From the NCBI GenBank assembly GCA_029821215.1, contig JALGTV010000065.1:1-6917 (forward strand): a DNA stretch of 6,917 bases, written 5' to 3'. Position 1 is the stretch's first letter, and every line of letters begins with the position of its first letter. Shown here piece after piece: positions 1 to 4,842 of this stretch. The notes below the pieces were generated by a model. That model made no database searches. It saw nothing but the letters and a program-made list of their open reading frames with translations, and was not told where the DNA came from. Position numbers and translations under genes: made by a program. Source of the stretch: Candidatus Zipacnadia bacterium. Lineage in GTDB: Bacteria > Armatimonadota > Zipacnadia > Zipacnadales > Zipacnadaceae.

Positions 1-13
1 TGTAACACTCCTT
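1..13 (-). promoter_or_regulatory. Ribosome binding site of a gene starting just left of the window
   Basis: On the minus strand bases 13 to 6 read AAGGAGTG, a close match to the Shine-Dalgarno consensus. They are followed by seven bases after the GGAG core before the window ends, so a start codon would fall immediately beyond base 1. Together with the promoter at 43-73 this predicts a short untranslated leader of roughly 35-40 nt. The gene itself is not in the window and cannot be identified. Confidence 0.5.
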
Positions 14-42
14 GCTGGTCATTACTTGCCTTCTGGTAGTGT

Positions 43-73
43 ATTATAGCCCCCCCACGCGCAAGATTGTCAA
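43..73 (-). promoter_or_regulatory. Sigma-70-type promoter with perfect -35 and -10 boxes and a 19-nt spacer
   Basis: Reading the minus strand, bases 73-68 are TTGACA and bases 48-43 are TATAAT, both exact consensus hexamers. The spacer (67-49) is 19 nt, two longer than optimal, and contains an uninterrupted run of seven G (56-50). Transcription would start near base 36 and run left out of the window, through the ribosome binding site at 1-13. The orientation places this promoter just outside the IS66-type debris, so it could drive an ordinary chromosomal gene or be an outward promoter of a mobile element. The boxes are directly visible; use of the promoter is inferred. Confidence 0.55.
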
Positions 74-153
74 GGATGGGTCGGAACTTTTCGGCCCCCC
101 TGTCCTGAATAAATAATAGACGCCACTCTCGCCGCCTACCTTGCACCAGGAGC

Positions 154-589
154 CGCAAGCAGGCCCTAAGCGCGGCTATCAGGGCCTACGGTCGCAGCCG
201 CCAGCAGCCGGACGTGACCGTGCAGGGTCGGCCTCATCGTTGGGGGCGATGAGGCGCTGATCTGACCGATGTCCCCACTAAGCCGCTAGGCACCAGTCAA
301 GTGGTCAAACTTCTCCCCCCCAGCCGCTGATCATTGAAACCTGACGCTACCAGGTCACCTGCCCGTGATGTGCCCACCACCCACAGACCGACTATCCACC
401 GGGGCTGAGGCCGCAGCAAACTTTCTCGGCGCGCATCGCGGCGCTGGTCTGCTACCTGCACCACGTCCAGCACATTTCCTATCAGCTGACTGCTTCAGCG
501 CACAGCTGAAGGCGCCCGCGAAGCAGCGCCAGCTGTGTCTGGCTCATCAGTTGCGGAATCTGCAGTATGGAATCGATGCCCAATGCTGC
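154..589 (+). pseudogene. IS66-type transposase remnant, frameshifted and internally deleted
   Basis: No single frame is open, but switching frames recovers a recognisable IS66 (TnpC-type) transposase. Pieces are KRGYQG (from about 168), then a stretch from 187 containing GRSRQQPDVTVQ, and GADLTDVPTKPLGTSQVVK from about 252. Next come a QPLIIE segment and TCP-stop-CAHH, a decayed zinc-ribbon-like CxxC, then ARIAALVCYLHHVQHISYQ (to about 490). The last piece is RQLCLAHQLRNLQYGIDAQCC (about 526-589), the family's CLAH-LRDLQYAIDA block. In-frame stops lie at 250 and 345. A run of seven C (315-321) marks one frameshift. Between the ISYQ and RQLCLAH blocks a complete protein would have roughly 100 or more residues, including catalytic acidic residues; here almost nothing remains. 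The C-terminus is also missing, and the remnant abuts the DUF4091 fragment at about 590-600. It is certainly inactive. Confidence 0.8.
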
Positions 590-813
590 TGGGGCCACAG
601 ACAGTTATTGGCTCCTGTGCCTATGTAGGAGTCCTGCGGCCAGTCCTTAAGCGCGAAATTCTCCGCAGACCAGAATTTGATGCCCCAGTTGAGATAGCCT
701 TCATAGCCAAAGCGCCAGCAGGTCCACATCAGAATACGGTTGGGAATCGCCTTCTGGTCAATAAAGACGATATTGACCCAGAGTGGGTGCGGGCGCCAGC
801 CGGTGGATTTCCG
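547..813 (-). pseudogene. C-terminal fragment of a second DUF4091/GH123-like protein
   Basis: This open stretch directly follows the stop codon of the 814-2463 gene in the same frame, so a single TGA (816-814) separates them. It reads HPLWVNIVFIDQKAIPNRI, then WRFGYEGYLNWGIKFWS, then GTGANN. This matches the C-terminal part of DUF4091 (GH123 catalytic) proteins, where a W-x-x-x-x-G-x-x-G-x-L-x-W-G/A pattern precedes the last barrel strands and a GdG-x-L-x-YP motif. It is not a duplicate of the neighbouring gene's own C-terminus, whose sequence differs, so it is probably the tail of a second, paralogous gene. Recognisable homology ends near base 600, where the IS66-type remnant begins; the remaining frame to the stop at 547 is shared with transposase-derived sequence. 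It has no start signal of its own; the methionine at 729 lies inside the conserved block. Interpretation as a remnant is inference from family pattern. Confidence 0.6.
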
Positions 814-2463
814 TCACTGCTCGTCCGTGCCCATTATGTCCAATATTGCCGAAATCATTTTCTGGCGCACTTCGTCCAGATCGGCTTTCTTCAAATCGAC
901 CTCCTCAAGCCACGTGGCGACTTCCTGCACCTTTGGGGGAGCTGAGCCACGCTCCTGCGCCTCTGCGAGAGTGCTCCGAAACGCAGTTGCATATTTCACA
1001 TCGTCGACAGCCTCTCTGAACCCTTCCATGGCTAGGGTACCAACAACTCCGTCCACGATGGGGTATGCGATATTGTGCTGGCGGAATGATTGGCCAGAGA
1101 AGTCATTCCAGGGGCCGCCCCCGCAGCACATAAAACAATAGGTGCACTCGCCGTCGTAATCCAGGCGCCACAGGAATAACCCATAATTGCGTCGGTATAT
1201 CTCGGGGTCCTCGACGGGCGTCTGCGGATTGGCATAGTTCCATATTTTATGGCCCTGCCTGTGCCACTCTGCCGTCTGCCCCAACTCAGGGTCGCTGCAG
1301 CGATTGAACAAGTTGAGTATGTCACCGACTATTTCAAGCTGTCCCTCGAAGCCGGAAACGAACACCTTTGCGCCCACCTCGTGCACGGCCTCCCACGCCT
1401 TTCTCTGTGACTTAAGCCGCTCTCCGGTTGCTTCATCAATCCCGTAGAAGTAGACCTCAGTGAAGCCATATTCGCCGGCGATGGCTATGACCCGCCGTAC
1501 ATACTGCTGCACCTGCCTCAGCTCCTCCGGGTCTGTCGTGTTCCAGTCCCCCCATTCCGCCATCAGAGGTCGGCCCGACATCCCCACTTGCTGCATCAGT
1601 CGTAGGGATTCTCGAAGTAGGGATTCGTCGGCGATCAAGGTACCAGCGTGCTTGTCGTAGACCACTGGCGGCCACCAGATCATTGCCGGCGCGACTATGC
1701 CATGGTCGTACATATACTGCAGCTCTGCAAGGAACTGCTGGCGGCTCTTGTGCTTGAAGCCGATTTTACCCGTGGCGCTTGCGTCAAGTTCGCCCCAGTA
1801 ATACAGGCTGTAGGTGAAATCCCCATCAGCATCGTAGTGGGTTTTGGGCGCTGGCAACTCAAACGGCAGTACCCGGACACGCAATTGGACCTGTGCCAGT
1901 GTCTGTCCTGTGCTGTTAATCCTCAGATGCCCTCTGTATTGTCCCGGCGGTGTCTGCCGAGGCACCCTTATCGTGATCCATACCTGCTTGTTGAACTGCG
2001 CCGGCAAGTCTATCGGCTGTAAGTTATTACTGTCCTGCACAGGGAACTCGTCCAGAGTGTACTCGGTGCCAGTGGCCACCACCTCAGGTGAATCTATCGG
2101 CACATATCGCGGCCCGTCGGGGAACTTCAGCTTGAGAGAGTTGTGCTCGTCCTCCATATCCACCCTGACAAGGGTATCGTCATTCAAAAGTAGTTCGGGG
2201 ATAAGAGTCTTAGCCTTGTGCTGGACGGCAATTCCGTACGGGGCATTTCCGCCCTGATACCAGCACTTCACCCACTTGATGTCGACATTATCGGCCGCGA
2301 TGGTTCCATTTGGACCGTGTAGGTCGCCGGCCTCTACCAGGAGTTCCGGCAGGCTCTCCGTGGCCCACAATACGAGGCTGACGGGCTCGTATTCACCGGG
2401 GCAGGCCGTCACTTCAGCCACCGCCGATACCTCACCCGGCAATTTTTCCGAATACGGGAGCAC
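814..2463 (-). CDS. DUF4091 / glycoside hydrolase family 123-like protein
   Basis: This is a 549-residue protein from a GTG codon at 2463. The N-terminal part (about 15-205) looks like the beta-sandwich domain of GH123/DUF4091 proteins: a CPGEYEPVSL block at 21-30 and a PGQYRGHL motif at 173-180 are typical. The remainder is a TIM-barrel-like catalytic domain with a YGIDEATG motif (340-347). The adjacent Asp343-Glu344 fits the Asp-Glu pair that in GH123 supports substrate-assisted hydrolysis of beta-N-acetylgalactosaminides. The C-terminal LAMEGFREAVDDVKYATAF block (478-496) corresponds to the family's W-E-x-x-R-x-G-x-x-D-x-x-Y motif. A cysteine-rich ECTYCFMCC patch (439-447) is unusual. There is no Shine-Dalgarno before the GTG and no signal peptide. 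The same frame stays open to 2553 and reads NRLPQFV just upstream, which looks like family sequence, so the true N-terminus may be longer or lost. Known GH123 activity is on GalNAc-containing glycans, but DUF4091 proteins are diverse, so the substrate is unassigned. Downstream lies a second DUF4091 fragment. Confidence 0.8.
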   Translation of the reverse strand: MLPYSEKLPGEVSAVAEVTACPGEYEPVSLVLWATESLPELLVEAGDLHGPNGTIAADNVDIKWVKCWYQGGNAPYGIAVQHKAKTLIPELLLNDDTLVRVDMEDEHNSLKLKFPDGPRYVPIDSPEVVATGTEYTLDEFPVQDSNNLQPIDLPAQFNKQVWITIRVPRQTPPGQYRGHLRINSTGQTLAQVQLRVRVLPFELPAPKTHYDADGDFTYSLYYWGELDASATGKIGFKHKSRQQFLAELQYMYDHGIVAPAMIWWPPVVYDKHAGTLIADESLLRESLRLMQQVGMSGRPLMAEWGDWNTTDPEELRQVQQYVRRVIAIAGEYGFTEVYFYGIDEATGERLKSQRKAWEAVHEVGAKVFVSGFEGQLEIVGDILNLFNRCSDPELGQTAEWHRQGHKIWNYANPQTPVEDPEIYRRNYGLFLWRLDYDGECTYCFMCCGGGPWNDFSGQSFRQHNIAYPIVDGVVGTLAMEGFREAVDDVKYATAFRSTLAEAQERGSAPPKVQEVATWLEEVDLKKADLDEVRQKMISAILDIMGTDEQ

Positions 2464-2539
2464 GAATTGAGGTAATCGGTTTGCAGATATAAGCCACCAG
2501 CTTCTTTTAGCACATTTACCGCTTGCCCCCCATGCTATA

Positions 2540-2635
2540 CTATACCGTGACTTTTACACCAGTCTCAATCAATGTAAACCCGCCTCCGCCACATTGGCGG
2601 GTAAAACCCAAATTGGGTTTAGTTCTATATATCAT
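2540..2635 (-). pseudogene. Very short ORF with a prepilin-type leader and GFTLIE motif
   Basis: An ATG at 2635 is preceded at good distance by GAGAGGTG (2646-2639 on the minus strand). The 31-residue frame has basic residues R4, K6 and R13, then GGGGFTLIE (16-24). That is the recognition motif of prepilin peptidase in type IV pilins and type II secretion pseudopilins (cleavage after Gly19, before Phe20, with Glu24 at mature position 5). In real pilins a hydrophobic helix of about 20 residues follows; here the frame continues TGVKVTV and stops at 2540. It is therefore either the decapitated 5' end of a pilin-like gene, cut by the rearrangement that also shortened the 814-2463 gene, or a chance match. 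Prepilin-type proteins next to glycosidases are common in some polysaccharide-degrading bacteria, which makes a remnant plausible. Two hairpin-forming inverted repeats lie inside it. Confidence 0.35.
2578..2620. repeat. Two tandem perfect inverted repeats (hairpins)
   Basis: ACCCGCC (2578-2584) pairs with GGCGGGT (2596-2602) across 11 nt. AAACCCA (2604-2610) pairs with TGGGTTT (2614-2620) across 3 nt. The stems are separated by a single base. Neither is followed by a T-run on either strand, so they are not classical terminators. They fall inside the prepilin-like mini-ORF and could act on its mRNA or be protein-binding sites. Function unknown. Confidence 0.5.
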
Positions 2636-2681
2636 TTTCACCTCTCTGCAGTATTGTTTGCTGATACAACTCTTCCCCTGT

Positions 2682-2792
2682 TCACTGTATTTCTACCCAC
2701 AGCTTGCCAGACTTCAGCCCAAGGGGACATTCTGTGCCGTTAGCTTCAACCACCTCCTTTAGTTTCTCACCGTACTGAACCTGGAATATCAA
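2682..2792 (-). CDS. Unidentified short coding-like segment
   Basis: A minus-strand frame, from a possible TTG at 2792 to TGA at 2684-2682, contains EKLKEVVEANGTECPL followed by LKSGKLWVEIQ. The composition looks like genuine protein, with charged helix-like then beta-like stretches, rather than random translation. No family is recognised. A perfect AAGGAGGTG (2759-2751) lies inside the frame but is too close to the GTG/TTG codons beside it to be their ribosome binding site. The frame is open further upstream to about 2870, overlapping the terminator hairpin at 2829-2859, which argues that the upstream part is not translated. The next ORF on this strand (prepilin-like, 2635) begins 46 nt after its stop. 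It may be a small gene or the tail of a lost one. Confidence 0.22.
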   Translation of the reverse strand: MIFQVQYGEKLKEVVEANGTECPLGLKSGKLWVEIQ

Positions 2793-2828
2793 GTATGAGA
2801 TACCACAACCAATTCGCCTGAGGCAGAT

Positions 2829-2859
2829 AAAAAATCCGCACCCAGTTTCAGATGCGGAT
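2829..2859 (-). terminator. Rho-independent terminator on the minus strand
   Basis: Reading the minus strand, ATCCGCA (2859-2853) pairs perfectly with TGCGGAT (2840-2834) around a 12-nt loop and runs directly into six T (2834-2829). It would stop leftward transcription coming from the mobile-element region. It has no T-run on the plus strand, so it is not bidirectional. Which transcript it serves is unclear, because no intact minus-strand gene lies immediately upstream. Confidence 0.55.
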
Positions 2860-3104
2860 GATAAACACTAACTATGCTATAGAGAGCAGTTTGTACCGGC
2901 TCTAACGCACTACAAACCGAGAGAGAATCATATAATTCTCATCCCACCATTTGAAGATTATTAGCCAGATCAGCAAGGCCCAATGTCTAATCGATTAACT
3001 TAGCATCAGTTATTATACCACGATGCTAAATTATCATCAAACGGTTTCCTGAATTTTTTAGCAATTTGGTTAGCGGCCGCCATCATTAGGTTAATAGCGC
3101 TTAG
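2860..3104. other. Intergenic stretch with several inverted repeats, no gene recognised
   Basis: This AT-richer stretch contains GTTTGTA (2889-2895) pairing with TACAAAC (2911-2917), GAGAAT (2923-2928) pairing with ATTCTC (2935-2940), and TTAGCATC (3000-3007) pairing with GATGCTAA (3022-3029). None has a terminator T-tract. A minus-strand frame ending at 3006 reads AKKFRKPFDDNLASWYNN just before its stop. It could be the C-terminal end of a lost gene, but I recognise no family and upstream it is the antisense of the IS1182-like remnant. The left boundary of the mobile-element block lies somewhere here; no terminal inverted repeat could be assigned. Confidence 0.35.
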
Positions 3105-3419
3105 GCCTGGGCGTGGGAGAAGAGCGACTACTTCCACCAGCGGTATCGGCAGCGGATAGTAGTGGAGCATCGCATCAGGCGGCTGGTAGGGCTGGGAATA
3201 TGGCAGAGCAAATACCACGGACAGATGAAGAAATAGTTTCAGGCACTGATAGCCACTACCGTAGCCAACCTAACACTGATAGCGAATTGGCTGGACTCAG
3301 AGGGCAGTTGGGGCGGCTTTTTGCGCCGATTTTTGCGCAGTTTCTGGGCCCAGGCGGCTACTGGGGCTTTTCTTGCCACACTGGCGGCCATTGCCACCGA
3401 AAATCGGCAATGGGTATAA
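3105..3419 (+). pseudogene. C-terminal remnant of an IS1182-like DDE transposase
   Basis: The frame reads AWAWEKSDYFHQRYRQRIVV, then EHRIRRLVGLGIWQSKYHGQ, then MKK, a TAG (3234-3236), and FQALIATTVANLTLIANWL onward to TAA at 3417-3419. The pattern R-x-x-V/I-E-H-x-I-x-x-L, G-x-x-x-x-x-Y-x-G and A-x-x-x-N-L matches the C-terminal catalytic region of IS1182/IS5-like DDE transposases, the Glu of VEH being the likely third catalytic residue. Everything N-terminal, including both catalytic Asp regions, is absent: a stop precedes the segment at 3102-3104 and no homologous sequence is seen further left. The internal TAG confirms decay. The exact IS family is less certain than the transposase call. 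It converges on the integrase fragment that ends at 3462 on the other strand. Confidence 0.6.
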
Positions 3420-3461
3420 CTTAAGATCGATCTGGTCAATCCTATCTGTGCCCCAAGTTAG

Positions 3462-3701
3462 CTAATCTGCGCCGCCCCAAAGCCCCCTTTCCGGCCGGGT
3501 CTCTAGGGGATGACAACTCAGGGCCTCGCGCAGATCTGCCAGGCCAGCGTGCAAGTACTGGACAGTGGTATCCAGGCGACTGTGGCCCAGTAGCTACTGC
3601 AGTGAATACAAATCGCAGCCGCCTTTAAGCATCAAAGTGGCGAAAGTGTGGCGCAGCGTATGTAGGGTTATTCCTTCGTCGTCTATTTCTGCTTTAACCA
3701 G
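3462..3701 (-). pseudogene. Tyrosine recombinase (integrase) C-terminal fragment with in-frame TAG
   Basis: The frame carries the C-terminal half of the catalytic domain of the XerC/XerD/phage-integrase family. GITLHTLRHTFATLMLKGG holds the H-x-x-R-H box (3662-3648), then come DLYSLQ, TAG (3596-3594), LLGHSRLDTTVQYLHAGL and ADLREAL, ending at TAG 3464-3462. Visible active-site elements are Arg II with its preceding His (HTLRH), the LGH histidine (3584-3582) and the nucleophilic Tyr of VQYLH (3557-3555). Arg I and the whole N-terminal core-binding domain are missing, replaced upstream by IS1380-type sequence at about 3700. The TAG sits where homologs often have Gln, so a CAG-to-TAG change is the simplest explanation. 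The fragment cannot be active by itself. Its former element (phage, integron-like or ICE) is unknown. Confidence 0.8.
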
Positions 3702-4433
3702 GCCCCGCTGGGCATACTTGTGGTAAAATTCTTTAGCATCACCGTCGGGGATATTGGTTACCACAAATCGACAGTTTGGTCCTTGGTCATTGATCTCAGT
3801 TTTGATTAGCACTAGGCGCCGGTGAGGCCACGAGCCGGCAGCATACCGCGCTTCGTGCAAATTGCGTACCTGCCGCTATCTCTGTTCGTATTCGCTTTGA
3901 GCCGCCTGCAGATGCGGCTCAGCCATCCGCACAGCCGCGCATTGGGAATCAGGCCAATCAGGTATTCTACCCCATGGGCTTCGCACCAATCGTAGATGGT
4001 GGGTATGGCAAAGCCGCTGTCAGCCCGGAAGATAATCCGTACATCCGCCGCAGATCCTTAGCCTCAATGCTGTTTTCCAGCCGGCAAAGCGTGGGCTAGG
4101 AAGCCAGTTCATGGTTAGTTTCCGGCAACAGTTGGGCCACTGTTTTGAATACCGGATCACTGCGCAACTGGTCGGCACCATTGCAATCTTCATAGCCGCA
4201 GGCAATCTGATATATGCGCTGGGCAAATATGTCCTCAAGACTATGTTTAATCCACCTCGATCGCGTCCGTCGGTGATGGCTGCTGCCAGACTTTTAGTCA
4301 GGCCCAGTTGCTGATCTATCTTCTGCAGCAGCATCAACCCGCCGTCGGAACTGATAAGACCGCTCTCAAAATTGCCAATAATTTCCTTAGAATGAAGGAT
4401 TCCTAACTCAAGCCGCGGATTACGCTGTGTCAT
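3700..4433 (-). pseudogene. IS1380-type transposase remnant, with frameshifts, stops and a deletion
   Basis: The N-terminus from ATG 4433 is well preserved: EIIGNFESGLISSDGGLMLL, then QQLGLTKSLAAAITDGRDR, as in IS1380 transposases. Near 4258 the frame shifts and continues with IKHSLEDIFAQRIYQIACGY, then EDCNGADQLRSDPVFKTVAQ, to a TAG at 4098-4096, then LCRLENSIEAKDLRRM. At about 4040 the sequence jumps to IIFRADSGFAIPTIYDWCEA and HGVEYLIGLIPNARLC. The missing piece (roughly 80 residues in full-length relatives) would contain the first catalytic Asp (L-D-x-D-x-T-x-x-x-x-H-G region). A further frameshift near 3930 and a TAG at 3878-3876 precede the block HEARYAAGSWPHRRLVLIKT and RFVVTNIPDGD. 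The family's final R-G-x-x-E-x-x-I-K-E motif is lost, because at RG (about 3702) the frame runs into integrase sequence. No terminal inverted repeat could be assigned with confidence. Confidence 0.85.
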
Positions 4434-4624
4434 TGGCGGGTAGGCCTTCCGAAACGGCCGTATTGTTTGTTACAACGCTATTGCGCCGCCTGCCCGCTAA
4501 TACTTTCCTCTGTCTTATGAATAATGCAGGCTAAAACAGCCCACCAACCCCCCAATTGCGCAAGAAGCTGGCTTTTTACTATGTTTTGAAAAAAAGATTG
4601 CGGTGAGGAAGAATGCTCCTACAC
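4434..4624. other. Intergenic spacer upstream of the IS1380-type remnant
   Basis: No gene is seen. GCGGGTAGGC (4436-4445) is an imperfect inverted partner of GCCTGCCCGC (4488-4497), one mismatch in ten, and may be a hairpin or relic of an IS end. The minus strand has GGAAGG about 10 nt before the transposase ATG at 4433. A plus-strand promoter for the GH3 gene should lie here or a little further right; the best AT-rich candidate is around 4575-4580 (TACTAT) but it has no convincing -35 box at proper spacing. Confidence 0.3.
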
Positions 4625-4793
4625 TTTGCCGCCGCGACCTGGCAAACAACGGGAGCGCAGCGGCCTAACTTCGGGGCTAACCTCCCGCCTTCGCTGCGCA
4701 GAGGGAGTGAACAGACTTTCCAGACCTGGTGCGAACGGGGTCGCCACAAATAGCTCCCGGGCAGTGCAGGAGGGAAGTGAGAGCTTGTGGCGA
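4625..4793 (+). promoter_or_regulatory. Structured 5' leader of the GH3 gene, type not recognised
   Basis: Three perfect inverted repeats lie in order. TTTGCC (4625-4630) pairs with GGCAAA (4641-4646). GCGCAGCG (4655-4662) pairs with CGCTGCGC (4692-4699). TCGCCACAA (4741-4749) pairs with TTGTGGCGA (4785-4793). The last is extended inward, after a 3-nt bulge, by GCTC (4753-4756) pairing with GAGC (4781-4784), giving 13 pairs. Alternative pairings among GGGAG (4651-4655), CTCCC (4682-4686) and GGGAG (4703-4707) are mutually exclusive with the second stem, as in switching RNAs. No T-run follows any stem. The GH3 ribosome binding site begins 36 nt after the last stem. I see neither the T-box signature nor any riboswitch core I know. 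It could be a cis-regulatory RNA, a small RNA gene or a palindromic repeat element. An overlapping plus-strand frame (4626-4850) has low-complexity, non-protein-like composition. Confidence 0.4.
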
Positions 4794-4828
4794 AAAGTTA
4801 ACGACTTGATTGGCGCAACAATTTCGCT

Positions 4829-4835
4829 GGGAGGT
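4829..4835 (+). promoter_or_regulatory. Ribosome binding site that fixes the GH3 TTG start
   Basis: GGGAGGT is a strong Shine-Dalgarno lying 7 nt before the TTG at 4843. It decides this start over the first in-frame ATG at 4897, which would remove the conserved N-terminal helix and has no comparable site. Confidence 0.75.
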
Positions 4836-4842
4836 ACTGACA

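Noticed and set aside
365..628. Plus-strand 87-residue open frame as an independent gene
   Set aside because: It only stitches out-of-frame sequence to the IS66 RQLCLAH block; it is part of the decayed transposase.
535..1141. Overlapping plus-strand frames at 535-945, 740-1141 and 783-1019
   Set aside because: They are antisense to the DUF4091 fragment and the GH123-like gene, whose minus-strand frames show clear family motifs.
2578..2620. Tandem hairpins as a bidirectional terminator
   Set aside because: No T-run follows either stem on either strand.
2523..2762. Plus-strand 79-residue frame in the intergenic region
   Set aside because: Proline- and aromatic-rich, no ribosome binding site, and antisense to the better-supported minus-strand short ORFs.
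3006..3218. Minus-strand 70-residue frame as a gene
   Set aside because: Most of it is antisense to the IS1182-like remnant; only the last part looks coding-like and no family is recognisable.
3113..3424. Plus-strand 103-residue frame starting at ATG 3113
   Set aside because: Wrong frame: the neighbouring frame in the same strand carries the transposase motifs.
4625..4842. T-box or known sugar-responsive riboswitch
   Set aside because: The T-box antiterminator signature and known riboswitch cores could not be found, and no terminator follows.
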